Shown here in pieces: positions 36,136 through 46,659 of a stretch of DNA of 64,000 nucleotides. Position 1 is the first letter of the stretch. The number at the start of each line of letters is the position of its first letter. The DNA is from Bacteroidota bacterium (GTDB taxonomy: Bacteria; Bacteroidota; Bacteroidia; Flavobacteriales; Flavobacteriaceae): NCBI GenBank assembly GCA_027620655.1, contig JAQCDS010000002.1, positions 248,001-312,000 of the forward strand, given 5' to 3'. The notes below the pieces were generated by a model that had not been told where the DNA came from, ran no database searches, and saw nothing but the letters and a program-made list of their open reading frames with translations. The position numbers and the translations under genes are program-made.

Positions 36136-37436
36136 ACCACTTACCTTTAATCATTAAAAGAGAATATTTAGCTAAAGTGAAGAACAAGTCGTTTATTTTG
36201 ATGACATTTTTGAGTCCTCTTATTTTGGTAGGACTTCTATCACTAGTTGCCTATTTAACAAGTGTAAATAATGAAAAAGTCCGTACAATTGCCGTATTAG
36301 ACGAAGCTGGATTTTTAAATGAAGCACTTGTTTCTACAGATCAAATGATTTATGAAAACCTTACTGATATCAGTTTGGAAGAGGCTAAAAAATTATCAAA
36401 TGAGAATAATTCTTATGGATTGTTGCACGTACCCAATTTAGCCATTGATGAGGTTTCAAGTCAAATTAAATTTTATTCAAAAGAATCTCCATCCTTAACT
36501 TTGATTTCAAATTTGGAATCAAAAATTGAAAAACGTCTTGGTGAACTCAAACTAAAGAAATTAGGCGTTGATTTGAGTAAAATTAAAGCCGCAAAAACCT
36601 ATGTAGATATAAATCAGGAAGACTATCAAGGCGTAAAAACGTCAAAGACTGGAAGTTTCTTAAAGTTAATTTTTGGTGGTGCTGCGGGCTATTTGCTTTT
36701 TATGTTTATTATAATTTATGGAAACTTGATAATGCGTAGCGTTATTGAAGAAAAAACAAGTCGAATTATTGAAGTCATAATTTCTTCTGTAAAACCCATG
36801 CAATTGATGCTGGGTAAAATCTTTGGAACTTCACTAGCAGGAATTACTCAATTTGCCATTTGGATTGTTTTAATAGGTGTTTTATCTGTAGTATCCTCTT
36901 ATATTTTTGGGGTAGATATTTCTGCTACACCACAACAAGAACTAATGTCAGGTGCTGTTGCTGATGTGAATACCAATGCTGAACTTCAGGCAATCATCTC
37001 AGAATTTCATTCATTACCATTGTTGAATTTAGTAGTTGCTTTTATTTTATTTTTTGCTGGGGGGTATTTACTGTACAGTTCACTTTATGCCGCCATTGGC
37101 GCAGCAGTCGATAATGAAACTGATACACAACAATTTTTAATGCCTATTGTGATGCTTTTGGTGGTTGGGTTTTATGTTGGTTTCTTTACCTCATTAGAAG
37201 ACCCTCATGGTACCATTTCAAAAGTTTTTTCTTATATTCCATTCACATCACCAATTGTAATGCTAATTCGTATTCCTTTTGGTGTTCCAATTTGGGAGCA
37301 AGCTTTGTCCTTTGCAATTTTGATATTTACATTTGTGATCACAGTTTGGATTGCTGCCAAAATTTATCGTGTTGGAATTTTGATGTACGGAAAAAAACCA
37401 AGTTATAAAGAGCTTATAAAGTGGTTGAAATATTAA
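36132..37436 (+). CDS. ABC-2 type transporter permease, NatB-like
   Basis: 434 residues. One N-terminal helix (about residues 20-40) is followed by an extracytoplasmic domain of about 150 residues and five to six C-terminal helices, the ABC-2 exporter layout. IEEKTSRIIEVIISSVKPMQLMLGKIFGTSLAGITQF is the coupling region typical of NatB-like permeases; only part of it is quoted in other databases. It pairs with the overlapping ATPase gene. The response regulator gene starts 28 bases downstream. Confidence 0.88.
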   Translation: MNHLPLIIKREYLAKVKNKSFILMTFLSPLILVGLLSLVAYLTSVNNEKVRTIAVLDEAGFLNEALVSTDQMIYENLTDISLEEAKKLSNENNSYGLLHVPNLAIDEVSSQIKFYSKESPSLTLISNLESKIEKRLGELKLKKLGVDLSKIKAAKTYVDINQEDYQGVKTSKTGSFLKLIFGGAAGYLLFMFIIIYGNLIMRSVIEEKTSRIIEVIISSVKPMQLMLGKIFGTSLAGITQFAIWIVLIGVLSVVSSYIFGVDISATPQQELMSGAVADVNTNAELQAIISEFHSLPLLNLVVAFILFFAGGYLLYSSLYAAIGAAVDNETDTQQFLMPIVMLLVVGFYVGFFTSLEDPHGTISKVFSYIPFTSPIVMLIRIPFGVPIWEQALSFAILIFTFVITVWIAAKIYRVGILMYGKKPSYKELIKWLKY

Positions 37437-37464
37437 AATATTAGCGTTTAAACCTAAAAAAAAG

Positions 37465-38631
37465 ATGTCAAAAATATTAATCATAGAAGACGAAGAAGCG
37501 ATTCGCCGTGTTTTGGTAAAAATCTTAACGGAAGAAAATAAGGATTATCAAGTTTCTGAATCTGAAGATGGACTCGCTGGAATTGAATTGATTAAAGCAT
37601 CAGATTTTGATTTAATATTATGTGATATTAAAATGCCAAAGATGGACGGTGTTGAAGTCTTAGAGGCTGTTAAAAAGATAAAACCAGAAATTCCAATTGT
37701 AATGATATCTGGTCATGGTGATTTGGACACTGCCGTTAACACCATGCGTTTGGGTGCCTATGACTATATTTCAAAACCACCAGACTTAAATCGCCTTTTG
37801 AATACCATTAGAAATGCACTCGACAGAAAAGAATTGGTTGTAGAAAACAAACGTCTGAAACGAAAAATAAGTCAAAACTATAAAATGATTGGCGAAAGTG
37901 CACCTATGTCAAACATAAAGTCAATCATTGAAAAAGTAGCGCCTACTGAAGCTCGTGTGCTTATTACAGGGCCAAACGGAACAGGAAAAGAGTTGGTTGC
38001 ACATTGGTTGCATCAAAAAAGTGAACGTTCTAGAGGACCTATGGTAGAAGTCAATTGTGCGGCTATTCCAGCAGAACTTATTGAAAGTGAGCTTTTTGGA
38101 CATATCAAAGGCGCTTTTACAAGTGCTCATAAAGACCGTGCTGGAAAATTTGAGGCTGCGAACAAAGGCACTCTATTTTTGGATGAAATTGGAGATATGA
38201 GCTTGTCTGCTCAAGCCAAAGTGCTGCGTGCACTTCAAGAAAATAAAATTCAGCGTGTAGGAAACGATAAAGATATTAAAGTAGACGTAAGAGTTGTTGC
38301 AGCGACCAATAAAGATTTAAAAAAGGAAATTGCTGAAGGTCGTTTTAGAGAAGATTTATACCATCGGCTTGCTGTAATTCTAATAAAAGTACCTGCATTA
38401 AATGACAGACGAGATGATATTCCGCTATTGGTTGACTTTTTTAGTACCAAAATTGCATCGGAACAAGGGACTGCAAAAAAACAATTTTCAGGAGCTGCTC
38501 TAGAGCTTTTAAAGGGTTACAATTGGACGGGTAACATCAGAGAATTGCGCAATGTAGTTGAGCGTCTAATTATACTTGGTTCTGATGAAATCTCAGAAAA
38601 TGATGTAATTTCTTTTGCCAGTAAATCTTAA
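37465..38631 (+). CDS. sigma-54-dependent response regulator lacking a C-terminal HTH
   Basis: 388 residues. The receiver domain (1-120) has the phosphoacceptor D54 in LILCDIKMPKMDG and the acidic pair at residues 8-11. The AAA+ domain (about 140-375) has Walker A GPNGTGKE at 169-176, the sigma-54 contact loop as GAFTSA at 216-221 (normally GAFTGA), and Walker B LFLDEIGD. The protein ends shortly after NWTGNIRELRNVVERLI with ISFASKS, so the Fis-type helix-turn-helix of NtrC proteins (usually up to about 450 residues) is absent. It should activate sigma-54 promoters without binding an enhancer itself. No histidine kinase gene is adjacent. Confidence 0.92.
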   Translation: MSKILIIEDEEAIRRVLVKILTEENKDYQVSESEDGLAGIELIKASDFDLILCDIKMPKMDGVEVLEAVKKIKPEIPIVMISGHGDLDTAVNTMRLGAYDYISKPPDLNRLLNTIRNALDRKELVVENKRLKRKISQNYKMIGESAPMSNIKSIIEKVAPTEARVLITGPNGTGKELVAHWLHQKSERSRGPMVEVNCAAIPAELIESELFGHIKGAFTSAHKDRAGKFEAANKGTLFLDEIGDMSLSAQAKVLRALQENKIQRVGNDKDIKVDVRVVAATNKDLKKEIAEGRFREDLYHRLAVILIKVPALNDRRDDIPLLVDFFSTKIASEQGTAKKQFSGAALELLKGYNWTGNIRELRNVVERLIILGSDEISENDVISFASKS

Positions 38632-38698
38632 ATATTTTATGATTTAATTATAAAACTAAGAACTTAGTAATTTTATATTTACACCCAAATCCTTTATT

Positions 38699-40102
38699 AT
38701 GAAATTTAAAATTTTAGCAACACTTTTAAGTCTGAGTTTTTTTTCTTTTTCACAAGACGATACAAAACAACTTGAAAAAATTTATAAAACATCACTTACC
38801 AATGGAAAAAGTTATGAGTGGTTGTCCTATTTATCAAATGAAATAGGAGGGCGTTTGTCGGGTTCATTAAATGCAGAACTTGCCGTAGAATACACCAAAA
38901 AGGAATTAGAATCAATCGGATTAGATAAAGTTTGGCTTCAACCTGTAATGGTACCAAAGTGGGTGCGTGGTAATCCTGAATTTGCATATATAGAAACCGC
39001 CCCTGGAAAAACAATTCCAGTAAATCTTTGTGCTTTAGGAGGCTCAGTATCTACACCACTTCAAGGCATTAAAGCTCAAGTGGTTGAAGTTCAGGGGATT
39101 GAAGATTTAAAATTGATGAATCGTTCAGAGGTTGAAGGAAAAATAGTATTTTACAACCGTCCCATGCAAGCCGATTTAATTCAAACCTTTGAAGCATATG
39201 GAGGATGTGTGGACCAACGTTATGATGGCGCTAAAGAAGCTGGCAAACTTGGTGCGGCGGGTACTATAGTCCGATCGATGAATTTGCGCTTGGATGATTT
39301 ACCTCATACTGGTTCAATGTCATATGGAGACACACCAGTAAACCAACGTATTCCATCGGCGGCCATCAGTACAAATGATGCAGAACGCTTGAGTGGTATG
39401 TTAAAAATTGACCCAAATATTAAATTTTATTTCAAACAAAATTGCAAACAACTCAAAGATGTTCAATCTTATAATGTTATTGGCGAAATTAAAGGCAGTC
39501 AATTTCCAAATGAAATTATTGTAGTTGGCGGTCATTTAGACTCCTGGGATTTGGGCGATGGCTCACACGATGATGGCGCAGGATGTGTACAGTCTATGGA
39601 TGTATTACGACTTTTGAAAGAAACTGGAATTCGTCCAAAACGCACCATACGAGTTGTGCTATTTATGAATGAGGAAAACGGATTACGGGGCGGTCGAAAA
39701 TACGCAGAAGTTGCCAAGAAAAAAGGTGAAAAACATATTTTTGCTTTAGAAAGCGATTCAGGTGGATTCACGCCAAGAGGGTTTTCATTTAGCGGACCAG
39801 ATTACAAAATCAATCAAATTTTAATATGGAAACCTCTTTTTGAACCCTATTTAATTCATTATTTCAAAAAAGGAGGAAGTGGAGCGGATATTGGACCGCT
39901 GAAGAATGATGCTATTGTTTTGGCAGGATTACGTCCAGATTCTCAACGTTATTTCGATCATCACCATGCTTCAAATGATACTTTCAATGCGGTAAATAAA
40001 CGCGAATTGGAATTGGGTGCAGCAACCATGACTTCGCTAATTTATCTTATCGATAGATATGGATTAAATGCGATTCAAAGTCAAAATCAACTGAAAGATT
40101 AA
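38699..40102 (+). CDS. secreted M28 family aminopeptidase
   Basis: 467 residues with a signal peptide (MKFKILATLLSLSFFSFSQ). An inserted PA-like domain lies at about residues 110-240, and the M28 peptidase domain follows. Zinc ligands and catalytic residues are seen in order: GGHLDSWDLGDGSHDDGAG (His and bridging Asp), MNEENGLRGG (catalytic Glu), ALESDSGGF (Asp) and FDHHHASNDTF (His). It should release amino acids from peptides in the periplasm or outside. It ends tail to tail with kdsA. Confidence 0.93.
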   Translation: MKFKILATLLSLSFFSFSQDDTKQLEKIYKTSLTNGKSYEWLSYLSNEIGGRLSGSLNAELAVEYTKKELESIGLDKVWLQPVMVPKWVRGNPEFAYIETAPGKTIPVNLCALGGSVSTPLQGIKAQVVEVQGIEDLKLMNRSEVEGKIVFYNRPMQADLIQTFEAYGGCVDQRYDGAKEAGKLGAAGTIVRSMNLRLDDLPHTGSMSYGDTPVNQRIPSAAISTNDAERLSGMLKIDPNIKFYFKQNCKQLKDVQSYNVIGEIKGSQFPNEIIVVGGHLDSWDLGDGSHDDGAGCVQSMDVLRLLKETGIRPKRTIRVVLFMNEENGLRGGRKYAEVAKKKGEKHIFALESDSGGFTPRGFSFSGPDYKINQILIWKPLFEPYLIHYFKKGGSGADIGPLKNDAIVLAGLRPDSQRYFDHHHASNDTFNAVNKRELELGAATMTSLIYLIDRYGLNAIQSQNQLKD

Positions 40103-40119
40103 AGATATTTTAGTTTAAT

Positions 40120-40938
40120 TTAAAGACTATTTATTGTCTTTCTAATCGCAGAAAGATTAGTTAGAAGTTTTTCTAAGTGATTTAAATCCAACATATTAGC
40201 ACCATCACTTTTGGCATTTGCAGGGTCAAAGTGAGTTTCAATAAATAAGCCATCAACATGATTGACAACACCCGCTCTAGCAATGGTTTCGATCATTTCT
40301 GGGCGACCACCTGTTACACCACTATTTTGATTGGGTTGCTGCAATGAATGTGTAACATCCAAAACTGTTGGTGCAAACTGTTTCATAGTTGGAATCCCTC
40401 TAAAATCTACAATCATATCTTGGTATCCAAACATTGTTCCACGATCTGTAATCCAAACTTTTTCGTTGCCTGAGTCTTTCACTTTTTGTACCGCATGTTT
40501 CATCGCTTCAGGACTCATAAATTGTCCTTTTTTAAGATTAACCACTTTTCCAGTTTTTGCAGCCGCTACTACCAAGTCCGTTTGACGTACAAGAAATGCT
40601 GGGATTTGCAAAACATCAACATATTGTGCTGCCAAAACGGCATCGCTTATTTCATGAATGTCTGTAATGGTTGGAATATCAAATGTTTTTGAAACTTTTT
40701 GAAGAATTTTTAATGCTTTTTCATCACCAATGCCGGTAAAACTATCAATTCGACTGCGGTTTGCTTTCTTAAAACTACCTTTAAAAACAAAAGGGATTTC
40801 CAGTTTATTTGTAATCTCACAAATGCGTTCTGCAATTTGAAGCGCCATTGTTTCTCCTTCTATGGCACAGGGGCCTGCAAGTAAAAAAAACTGATTTGAA
40901 CTGGTGTGTTTTAACTTTGGTATGGACTGAAGTTGCAT
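40120..40938 (-). CDS. kdsA: 3-deoxy-8-phosphooctulonate synthase
   Basis: 272 residues, normal length. It condenses phosphoenolpyruvate with arabinose 5-phosphate to make KDO 8-phosphate for the inner LPS core. FLLAGPCAIEGE, FKGSFKKANRSR, the TDIHE segment and GVTGGRPEMIETIARAG are the expected barrel motifs. Together with lpxB it shows a lipid-A/KDO envelope. It is divergent from typA across 112 bases. Confidence 0.95.
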   Translation of the reverse strand: MQLQSIPKLKHTSSNQFFLLAGPCAIEGETMALQIAERICEITNKLEIPFVFKGSFKKANRSRIDSFTGIGDEKALKILQKVSKTFDIPTITDIHEISDAVLAAQYVDVLQIPAFLVRQTDLVVAAAKTGKVVNLKKGQFMSPEAMKHAVQKVKDSGNEKVWITDRGTMFGYQDMIVDFRGIPTMKQFAPTVLDVTHSLQQPNQNSGVTGGRPEMIETIARAGVVNHVDGLFIETHFDPANAKSDGANMLDLNHLEKLLTNLSAIRKTINSL

Positions 40939-41021
40939 TGATTTTTATTTATGATGCAAATATAAACAATTTTGCAGGGCTACTATACATTAATAATTCT
41001 CAATAATCCTAAAATTAAGTG

Positions 41022-41050
41022 TACCTTTGCACGCTCAAAAAGGTGAATAA
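41022..41050 (+). promoter_or_regulatory. typA promoter box and ribosome binding site
   Basis: TACCTTTG (41022-41029) is a close match to the Bacteroidota -7 element, 21 bases before the typA ATG. AAGGTG (41040-41045) just before the ATG is one of the few Shine-Dalgarno-like sequences in the window. A -33 TTTG was not found at the right place. Confidence 0.5.
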
Positions 41051-42850
41051 ATGAACCAAGTTAAAAATATTGCTATTATTGCCCATGTCGATCATGGTAA
41101 AACAACGTTAGTTGATAAAATTTTATACCACTGTCAATTATTTCGTGAAAATGAAAATACAGGAGATTTAATTTTAGATAATAATGATCTAGAGCGTGAG
41201 CGTGGAATTACCATCACTTCCAAGAATGTATCTGTAGTTTATAAAAATACAAAAATCAATATTATTGATACGCCTGGTCACGCAGATTTTGGTGGTGAAG
41301 TCGAGCGTGTACTTAATATGGCAGACGGCGTTTTACTTCTTGTTGATGCTTTTGAAGGTCCAATGCCACAAACGCGCTTTGTTCTTCAAAAAGCCATTCA
41401 AATGGGACTAAAACCATGTGTGGTAATCAATAAAGTTGATAAAGAAAATTGTACCCCTGATGAGGTTCATGAAGCTGTTTTTGATTTAATGTTTGAATTG
41501 GAAGCCGAAGAATGGCAATTGGATTTTCCAACCGTATATGGCTCTGCCAAAAACAATTGGATGAGCGAAGATTGGAAATCAGAAACAGATTCTATTGCAC
41601 CACTTTTGGATATGGTGATAGATCATATACCTGCCCCAAAATTTGATGAAGGCACTACACAAATGCTAATCACATCTTTGGATTATTCGTCATTTACAGG
41701 GAGAATAGCGATTGGTCGTCTTCAAAGAGGTACCTTGAGTACAAATCAAACAGTATCTCTAATAAAAAGAGATGGTTCAATATTAAAATCAAAAATAAAA
41801 GAGCTTCATATTTTTGAAGGTTTAGGAAGAAAAAAAGTAGATACTATTTCTGCTGGAGAAATATGTGCGCTTGTTGGTTTGGATGGTTTTGAAATTGGCG
41901 ATACAATTGCCGATGCAGAGAGTCCTGAGGCATTAGAAACCATTGCAATAGATGAGCCTACAATGAGTATGCTTTTTACTATAAACGATTCTCCATTTTT
42001 TGGAAAAGATGGAAAATTTGTAACATCTAGACATTTGAAAGAACGTCTGGAAAAAGAGCTTGAAAAAAACTTAGCACTTCGTGTGGAAGACACCAACAGT
42101 GCCGATAAATTTATGGTTTTTGGTCGTGGGGTTTTGCATTTGTCTGTTTTGATTGAAACCATGCGAAGAGAAGGCTATGAGCTACAAATTGGTCAACCTC
42201 AGGTTATTATCAAAGAAATAGATGGTGTAAAATGTGAACCTATAGAAGAAATGACTATTGATTTACCAGAACATATTTCGGGAAAAGCAGTAGAGATGGT
42301 TACTATGCGAAAAGGAGAACTTTTGAGTATGGAAATCAAAGGTCAGCGTATGGTTTGCCAATTCATCATACCATCACGTGGCATTATTGGACTTAGAAAT
42401 CAATTGCTTACCGCAACAGCAGGAGAAGCTATAATGGCACATCGTTTCAAAGAATATCAACCTCTAAAAGGTGGTATTCCAGAACGTCAAAATGGCTCAT
42501 TGGTATCTATGGAAAATGGAACTGCAATTCCATATTCTATTGATAAACTTCAGGAGCGTGGAAAGTTTTTTGTTGATCCAGGAGAGTCTATTTATGAAGG
42601 CCAAGTGATTGGAGAAAATTCTCGTGGTGATGACATGGTTGTGAATGTTACTAAAACAAAAAAACTAAGTAACGTTCGTAGCGCGGGTGCAGACGATAAG
42701 GCAAAAATTGTACCTGCTATAAAATTTTCTTTGGAAGAAGCTCTTGAATATATCCAAAAAGACGAATATGTAGAGGTTACACCAAGCCATTTAAGATTAA
42801 GAAAAATTTATCTTAAAGAAGTCGATCGCAAACGCAATAAAGCATTGTAA
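41051..42850 (+). CDS. typA: translational GTPase TypA/BipA
   Basis: 599 residues. Ribosome-associated GTPase of the EF-G type, involved in 50S subunit assembly and stress adaptation. G1 [10 protein letters not shown]3 [11 protein letters not shown] and G4 NKVDK are intact, the switch region [10 protein letters not shown] is standard, and the C-terminal TypA-specific domain has [23 protein letters not shown]. The next gene starts one base after the stop, suggesting translational coupling. Confidence 0.97.
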   Translation: MNQVKNIAIIAHVDHGKTTLVDKILYHCQLFRENENTGDLILDNNDLERERGITITSKNVSVVYKNTKINIIDTPGHADFGGEVERVLNMADGVLLLVDAFEGPMPQTRFVLQKAIQMGLKPCVVINKVDKENCTPDEVHEAVFDLMFELEAEEWQLDFPTVYGSAKNNWMSEDWKSETDSIAPLLDMVIDHIPAPKFDEGTTQMLITSLDYSSFTGRIAIGRLQRGTLSTNQTVSLIKRDGSILKSKIKELHIFEGLGRKKVDTISAGEICALVGLDGFEIGDTIADAESPEALETIAIDEPTMSMLFTINDSPFFGKDGKFVTSRHLKERLEKELEKNLALRVEDTNSADKFMVFGRGVLHLSVLIETMRREGYELQIGQPQVIIKEIDGVKCEPIEEMTIDLPEHISGKAVEMVTMRKGELLSMEIKGQRMVCQFIIPSRGIIGLRNQLLTATAGEAIMAHRFKEYQPLKGGIPERQNGSLVSMENGTAIPYSIDKLQERGKFFVDPGESIYEGQVIGENSRGDDMVVNVTKTKKLSNVRSAGADDKAKIVPAIKFSLEEALEYIQKDEYVEVTPSHLRLRKIYLKEVDRKRNKAL

Positions 42851-42851
42851 A

Positions 42852-43082
42852 ATGGAGTTTTTTGGGATTGAAATAGCAGAATGGGTGGGGTATATTGCGA
42901 CTTTAGTTTTGCTGACTTCCTTTACAATGAAACGCTTGAAGTCATTAAGAATTATAAATTCCATAGCGTGTTTGCTTTTTGTTGTATATGGAATTATGTT
43001 ATCCAATGCATGGCCTATTATTATTTCCAATGCGGCCATTTTTACAATAAATTTCTACTATTTATTTGTAAAGAAAAATTAG
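42852..43082 (+). CDS. small membrane protein after typA (76 aa)
   Basis: Begins one base after the typA stop. Three hydrophobic segments: EWVGYIATLVLLTSFTM, IINSIACLLFVVYGIML and the C-terminal IIISNAAIFTINFYYLFV, with a basic KRLKSLR loop after the first. The arrangement resembles one half of YgjV/SemiSWEET-like membrane proteins, but I cannot assign a substrate. The compact start and good hydrophobic pattern make it a real gene. Confidence 0.75.
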   Translation: MEFFGIEIAEWVGYIATLVLLTSFTMKRLKSLRIINSIACLLFVVYGIMLSNAWPIIISNAAIFTINFYYLFVKKN

Positions 43083-43112
43083 TAACTTCACAACATAAAT
43101 TAAATAATTGCC

Positions 43113-44063
43113 ATTATTTTTTTAGTAAAAAAATACCGATCTGATTTAAGAGCGTCTTGGAATGAATTTGTATCAAAATCTAAAAATGCTACATTTTTGT
43201 TTTATCGCGATTACATGGACTATCATAGTGATCGCTTTAACGATTTTTCTATTCTAATTTATAAGAATAAATCTTTAGTAGGACTTATTCCAGCTAACAT
43301 TTTTGAAAATTCCGTTTATTCGCATCAAGGACTCTCATACGGAGGACTTCTATTGGAAACTAATTTTAAAACTACATTTTTGGAGGAGATGATGAGGTCT
43401 GTAATGGAATTTTACAAGGACAATGGCGTCAATGGTTTTCAGCTAAAGGCATATCCAAGTAGTTATCCACAATGCCATGTCATACCATATTTTTCTATTT
43501 TCAAAAATTCTAAAGCTAAAATCATAACTACACATAAAAGTCTGGCAATTGATTATTCTAAAGGATTTAAGTTTCATAAGACAAAATTAAAACACCAACG
43601 AAAAGGATTAGAGCGCGGATTAGAAGTTCGTTTAGATAATGATTTTAAAGCTTTTTGGGATAAAGTTCTAACCCCAATGCTTAAAGATCGGTTTCAAGCA
43701 AAACCGGTTCATTCACTTGAAGAAATTGAACTACTTCACTCATTTTTTCCTGATAAAATTCTGCAATTTAATGTGTATTTAAAAGACAAAATTTTAGGTG
43801 GAATTACGATTTATAATAAAGGTGCAATTGTTAAATCTCAATACAGCGGAACAACGCTTGAAGGGCAACATAATTACGCAATAGATGTTTTGTTTATGAA
43901 TTTAATAGAGCATTATAAAAATTGTGGCACACAATTTTTTTGCATGGGTACAGTTACAACTAATGATTCGTTAGGATATAGCCCTGGTTTACTTAAACAA
44001 AAGCAAGAACTCGGTTGTAGTATCTATGAACAACAGATTATTAATTTCTCATGGCATGATTAA
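43113..44063 (+). CDS. FemAB/GNAT-like transferase of the polysaccharide locus, start codon unclear
   Basis: The conserved N-terminus of this GNAT-superfamily group ([21 protein letters not shown], then [16 protein letters not shown]) lies upstream of the first usual start codon in frame, a TTG at 43197. Upstream the frame is open back to a stop at 43101 but holds no ATG, GTG or TTG; ATT codons at 43113 and 43116 are the best placed. The protein then runs to 316 residues with [11 protein letters not shown] and the C-terminal acyltransferase part with [18 protein letters not shown]. Relatives add acyl or aminoacyl groups in surface-polymer pathways. It overlaps the next gene by eight bases. 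Confidence 0.75.
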   Translation: MIFLVKKYRSDLRASWNEFVSKSKNATFLFYRDYMDYHSDRFNDFSILIYKNKSLVGLIPANIFENSVYSHQGLSYGGLLLETNFKTTFLEEMMRSVMEFYKDNGVNGFQLKAYPSSYPQCHVIPYFSIFKNSKAKIITTHKSLAIDYSKGFKFHKTKLKHQRKGLERGLEVRLDNDFKAFWDKVLTPMLKDRFQAKPVHSLEEIELLHSFFPDKILQFNVYLKDKILGGITIYNKGAIVKSQYSGTTLEGQHNYAIDVLFMNLIEHYKNCGTQFFCMGTVTTNDSLGYSPGLLKQKQELGCSIYEQQIINFSWHD

Positions 44064-45156
44064 ATTCCTAGACCTTCAAAGAATCAATAAAAGATATAAA
44101 ACTGCCTTTAAAAACCGTTTTGATCATTTTCTGTCAGAGGGTTATTATATTTTAGGTTCTGAAGTGTCAAGGTTTGAAACTAATTATGCTTCTTATTGTA
44201 ATACTCAATATTGTATCGGTGTTGCCAATGGGCTAGATGCGTTAACACTGATATTCAAAGCTTATATACAATTGGGCAAACTTTCATTCGGCGATTCAGT
44301 TTTAGTCCCTGCAAACACCTATATAGCAAGCATTTTATCTATTATTATTTCAGGTCTAAAACCCGTTTTCATTGAACCTGATTCAGAGACCTATAATATT
44401 TCTCCAAAACTCATTAAAGAAGCTATATCTTCTGAGGTCAAAGCCATTTTAGTTGTTCATTTATATGGACAATTAGCGGCTATGGAAGAGCTTCATAAGA
44501 TAGCAGATCGTCATAATTTATTAGTCATTGAAGATGCTGCACAAGCACATGGCGCTATAGATGCCAAAGGACAAAAAGCAGGTAGTTTAAGTCATGCTGC
44601 AGCATTTAGTTTTTATCCGTCCAAAAATCTTGGTGCTCTTGGAGATGCAGGTGCCATAACAACTAACGATTCTGTATTGGCGGACCTTATTAAAAAATTA
44701 AGAAATTACGGAAGTCCTAAAAAATATGTGAATTCAGTCGTTGGGTTTAATAGTCGGTTAGATGAATTACAGGCCGCTTTTTTGAATCTTAAACTTTCCA
44801 ATTTAGATGAAGACAACGCCAAAAGACGCTCTGTTGCTAAGCAGTATTTAAACGGAATCAAAAACATTAAAATTAAACTCCCTTATTACTCAGGGACTAA
44901 AGATCATGTGTTTCACTTATTTGTAGTTTTAGTTGAAGATCGAAATCATTTCATGACCTATCTGAAGGATTGTTCTATTGAATCCCTGATTCATTATCCA
45001 ATTCCGCCTCATAAACAGGAAGCCCTAATATCTTATCGCGACTTACATCTCCCTCTTACAGAGAAAATTCACCAACAGTTAGTGAGTATTCCGATGAGTC
45101 CTGTGCTTAAACATGAAGAAGTTAAATCGATCATTGAAACTTTAAACGCCTATTAA
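44056..45156 (+). CDS. DegT/DnrJ/EryC1/StrS sugar aminotransferase
   Basis: 366 residues from the ATG at 44056, which overlaps the previous stop codon (ATGATTAA). A fold-type I PLP enzyme that aminates nucleotide-linked keto sugars. Marks: [34 protein letters not shown] and the PLP lysine K190 in [14 protein letters not shown]. The sequence is of the FdtB/QdtB kind that puts an amino group at C3 of a 6-deoxy sugar; with the FdtA-like isomerase at 47414 and the acyltransferase at 46660 this makes a full 3-acylamino-6-deoxyhexose set, an inference from the three genes together. Confidence 0.93.
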   Translation: MIKFLDLQRINKRYKTAFKNRFDHFLSEGYYILGSEVSRFETNYASYCNTQYCIGVANGLDALTLIFKAYIQLGKLSFGDSVLVPANTYIASILSIIISGLKPVFIEPDSETYNISPKLIKEAISSEVKAILVVHLYGQLAAMEELHKIADRHNLLVIEDAAQAHGAIDAKGQKAGSLSHAAAFSFYPSKNLGALGDAGAITTNDSVLADLIKKLRNYGSPKKYVNSVVGFNSRLDELQAAFLNLKLSNLDEDNAKRRSVAKQYLNGIKNIKIKLPYYSGTKDHVFHLFVVLVEDRNHFMTYLKDCSIESLIHYPIPPHKQEALISYRDLHLPLTEKIHQQLVSIPMSPVLKHEEVKSIIETLNAY

Positions 45157-45163
45157 TTAGTAA

Positions 45164-46654
45164 ATGTCTCAACAGAAAAAATCCTATATTCAAATTATGA
45201 AATCGACGTCTCTTTTTGGAGGTGTTCAGGTTTTTAATACTTTGATTTCTGTGATTCGTTCTAAAGCCATTGCAATTCTTATTGGGCCTGTAGGGTTTGG
45301 AGTTATAGGTCTTTTAAACTCAACACTTCGTATTATTGGAGATTTCACTAAAATAGGACTTGATACTAGTGCTGTTAAAGAAATTTCAGAAAAAAATTCT
45401 GATAAAAATTCTTCAAAAGTAACTGAAATAATATTCGTATTAGAGAAATTAATTTGGTTTACAGGATCCGCTGGAGCACTATTAACGCTTCTTTTTTCTA
45501 AATATGTTAGTCAATTTACTTTTGGAAACACTGAATATACTTTTGCTTTTGTTTGGTTGTCAATAGCAGTTTTTTTTACTCAATTGGCCAAAGGTAAAAT
45601 AGCAATTCTTCAAGGGACTCGTCGCCTTAAAAAATTAGCATCTGCAAATTTAACAGCGAGCACGGTTTCTCTTTTATTAACGCTGCCACTCTATTATATT
45701 TTTGAATTAAAAGGGATTGTACCTGCTTTGATTGCTTCAGCTATAATTACATTTATTGTTTTTAAACTTTTTACTAAAGATATAGACATTCCACGTTTTA
45801 GTTTTTCTAAATCGGAGCTATTTCACAAAAGTAAAGCCATGTTAACTCTGGGAGCTACAATGAGTTTTACTTCGATGGTTGTGGCCTTGTCAGCGTTTTT
45901 AGTTCAAGTATTCATACGTTCAACAGATGGGTTAGATGCTGTTGGGTTTTACAGTGCTGGTTTTTTAATTGTTAATGCTTATGTGGGGATGATTTTTTCG
46001 GCGATGTCTACAGATTATTTCCCAAGACTTGCGGCTATTAATACGGATAATGAAAAAATGAACATAGCTGTCAATCAACAAGCAGATGTAGCCATCCTTT
46101 TGATTACGCCCGTGATTGTGTTGTTTATAACTTTTACACCTTTTATCGTTGAATTGTTATATTCAAGTAAATTTAATGTAATTATTGGTTTTGTTACCTT
46201 TGGTGTGTTAGGTACTTTTTTTAAAGCTGTTTCATTTTCAATGGGCTATGTCATTATAGCCAAAGGGCATTCAAAAGTATTTATTATACTTTCGATACTA
46301 TTTAATACATCCTTTTTGGTCATTTGTGTTCTATCTTACAGTAGTGGTGGCCTAACGGGAATTGGGCTAGGGTATCTGCTTTATTATTTTTTACACTTTG
46401 TGACTTTAAAAATTTTGACCAAGCAGTTATATGGAATTAGTTTCACAAAATCTTTGTATGAGACTCTTATAATATGCGCTTTAATTTGTGCTTCGTGTTA
46501 TGGTGCATCATTAGTAGAATCTCTGTATCTTCGTTACAGTTTATTGCTAATTTTAGTTGGAGTTTCTGCTGGGTATTCAATAGTTAAATTTCAACAAAAA
46601 ATGGATTTAAAACAATTATTGAATTCTGTGTTTAAGAGGTGCAAAAAAGATTAA
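45164..46654 (+). CDS. O-antigen flippase (Wzx-like)
   Basis: 496 residues with about 12-14 hydrophobic segments, a MATE/MVF-type polysaccharide flippase. The N-terminus (SLFGGVQVFNTLISVIRSKAIAILIGPVGFGVIGLLNS) is typical of O-antigen translocases. It moves lipid-linked sugar units across the inner membrane. It lies seven bases after the aminotransferase gene and five before the acyltransferase gene, in one transcript. Confidence 0.92.
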   Translation: MSQQKKSYIQIMKSTSLFGGVQVFNTLISVIRSKAIAILIGPVGFGVIGLLNSTLRIIGDFTKIGLDTSAVKEISEKNSDKNSSKVTEIIFVLEKLIWFTGSAGALLTLLFSKYVSQFTFGNTEYTFAFVWLSIAVFFTQLAKGKIAILQGTRRLKKLASANLTASTVSLLLTLPLYYIFELKGIVPALIASAIITFIVFKLFTKDIDIPRFSFSKSELFHKSKAMLTLGATMSFTSMVVALSAFLVQVFIRSTDGLDAVGFYSAGFLIVNAYVGMIFSAMSTDYFPRLAAINTDNEKMNIAVNQQADVAILLITPVIVLFITFTPFIVELLYSSKFNVIIGFVTFGVLGTFFKAVSFSMGYVIIAKGHSKVFIILSILFNTSFLVICVLSYSSGGLTGIGLGYLLYYFLHFVTLKILTKQLYGISFTKSLYETLIICALICASCYGASLVESLYLRYSLLLILVGVSAGYSIVKFQQKMDLKQLLNSVFKRCKKD

Positions 46655-46659
46655 ACTTA

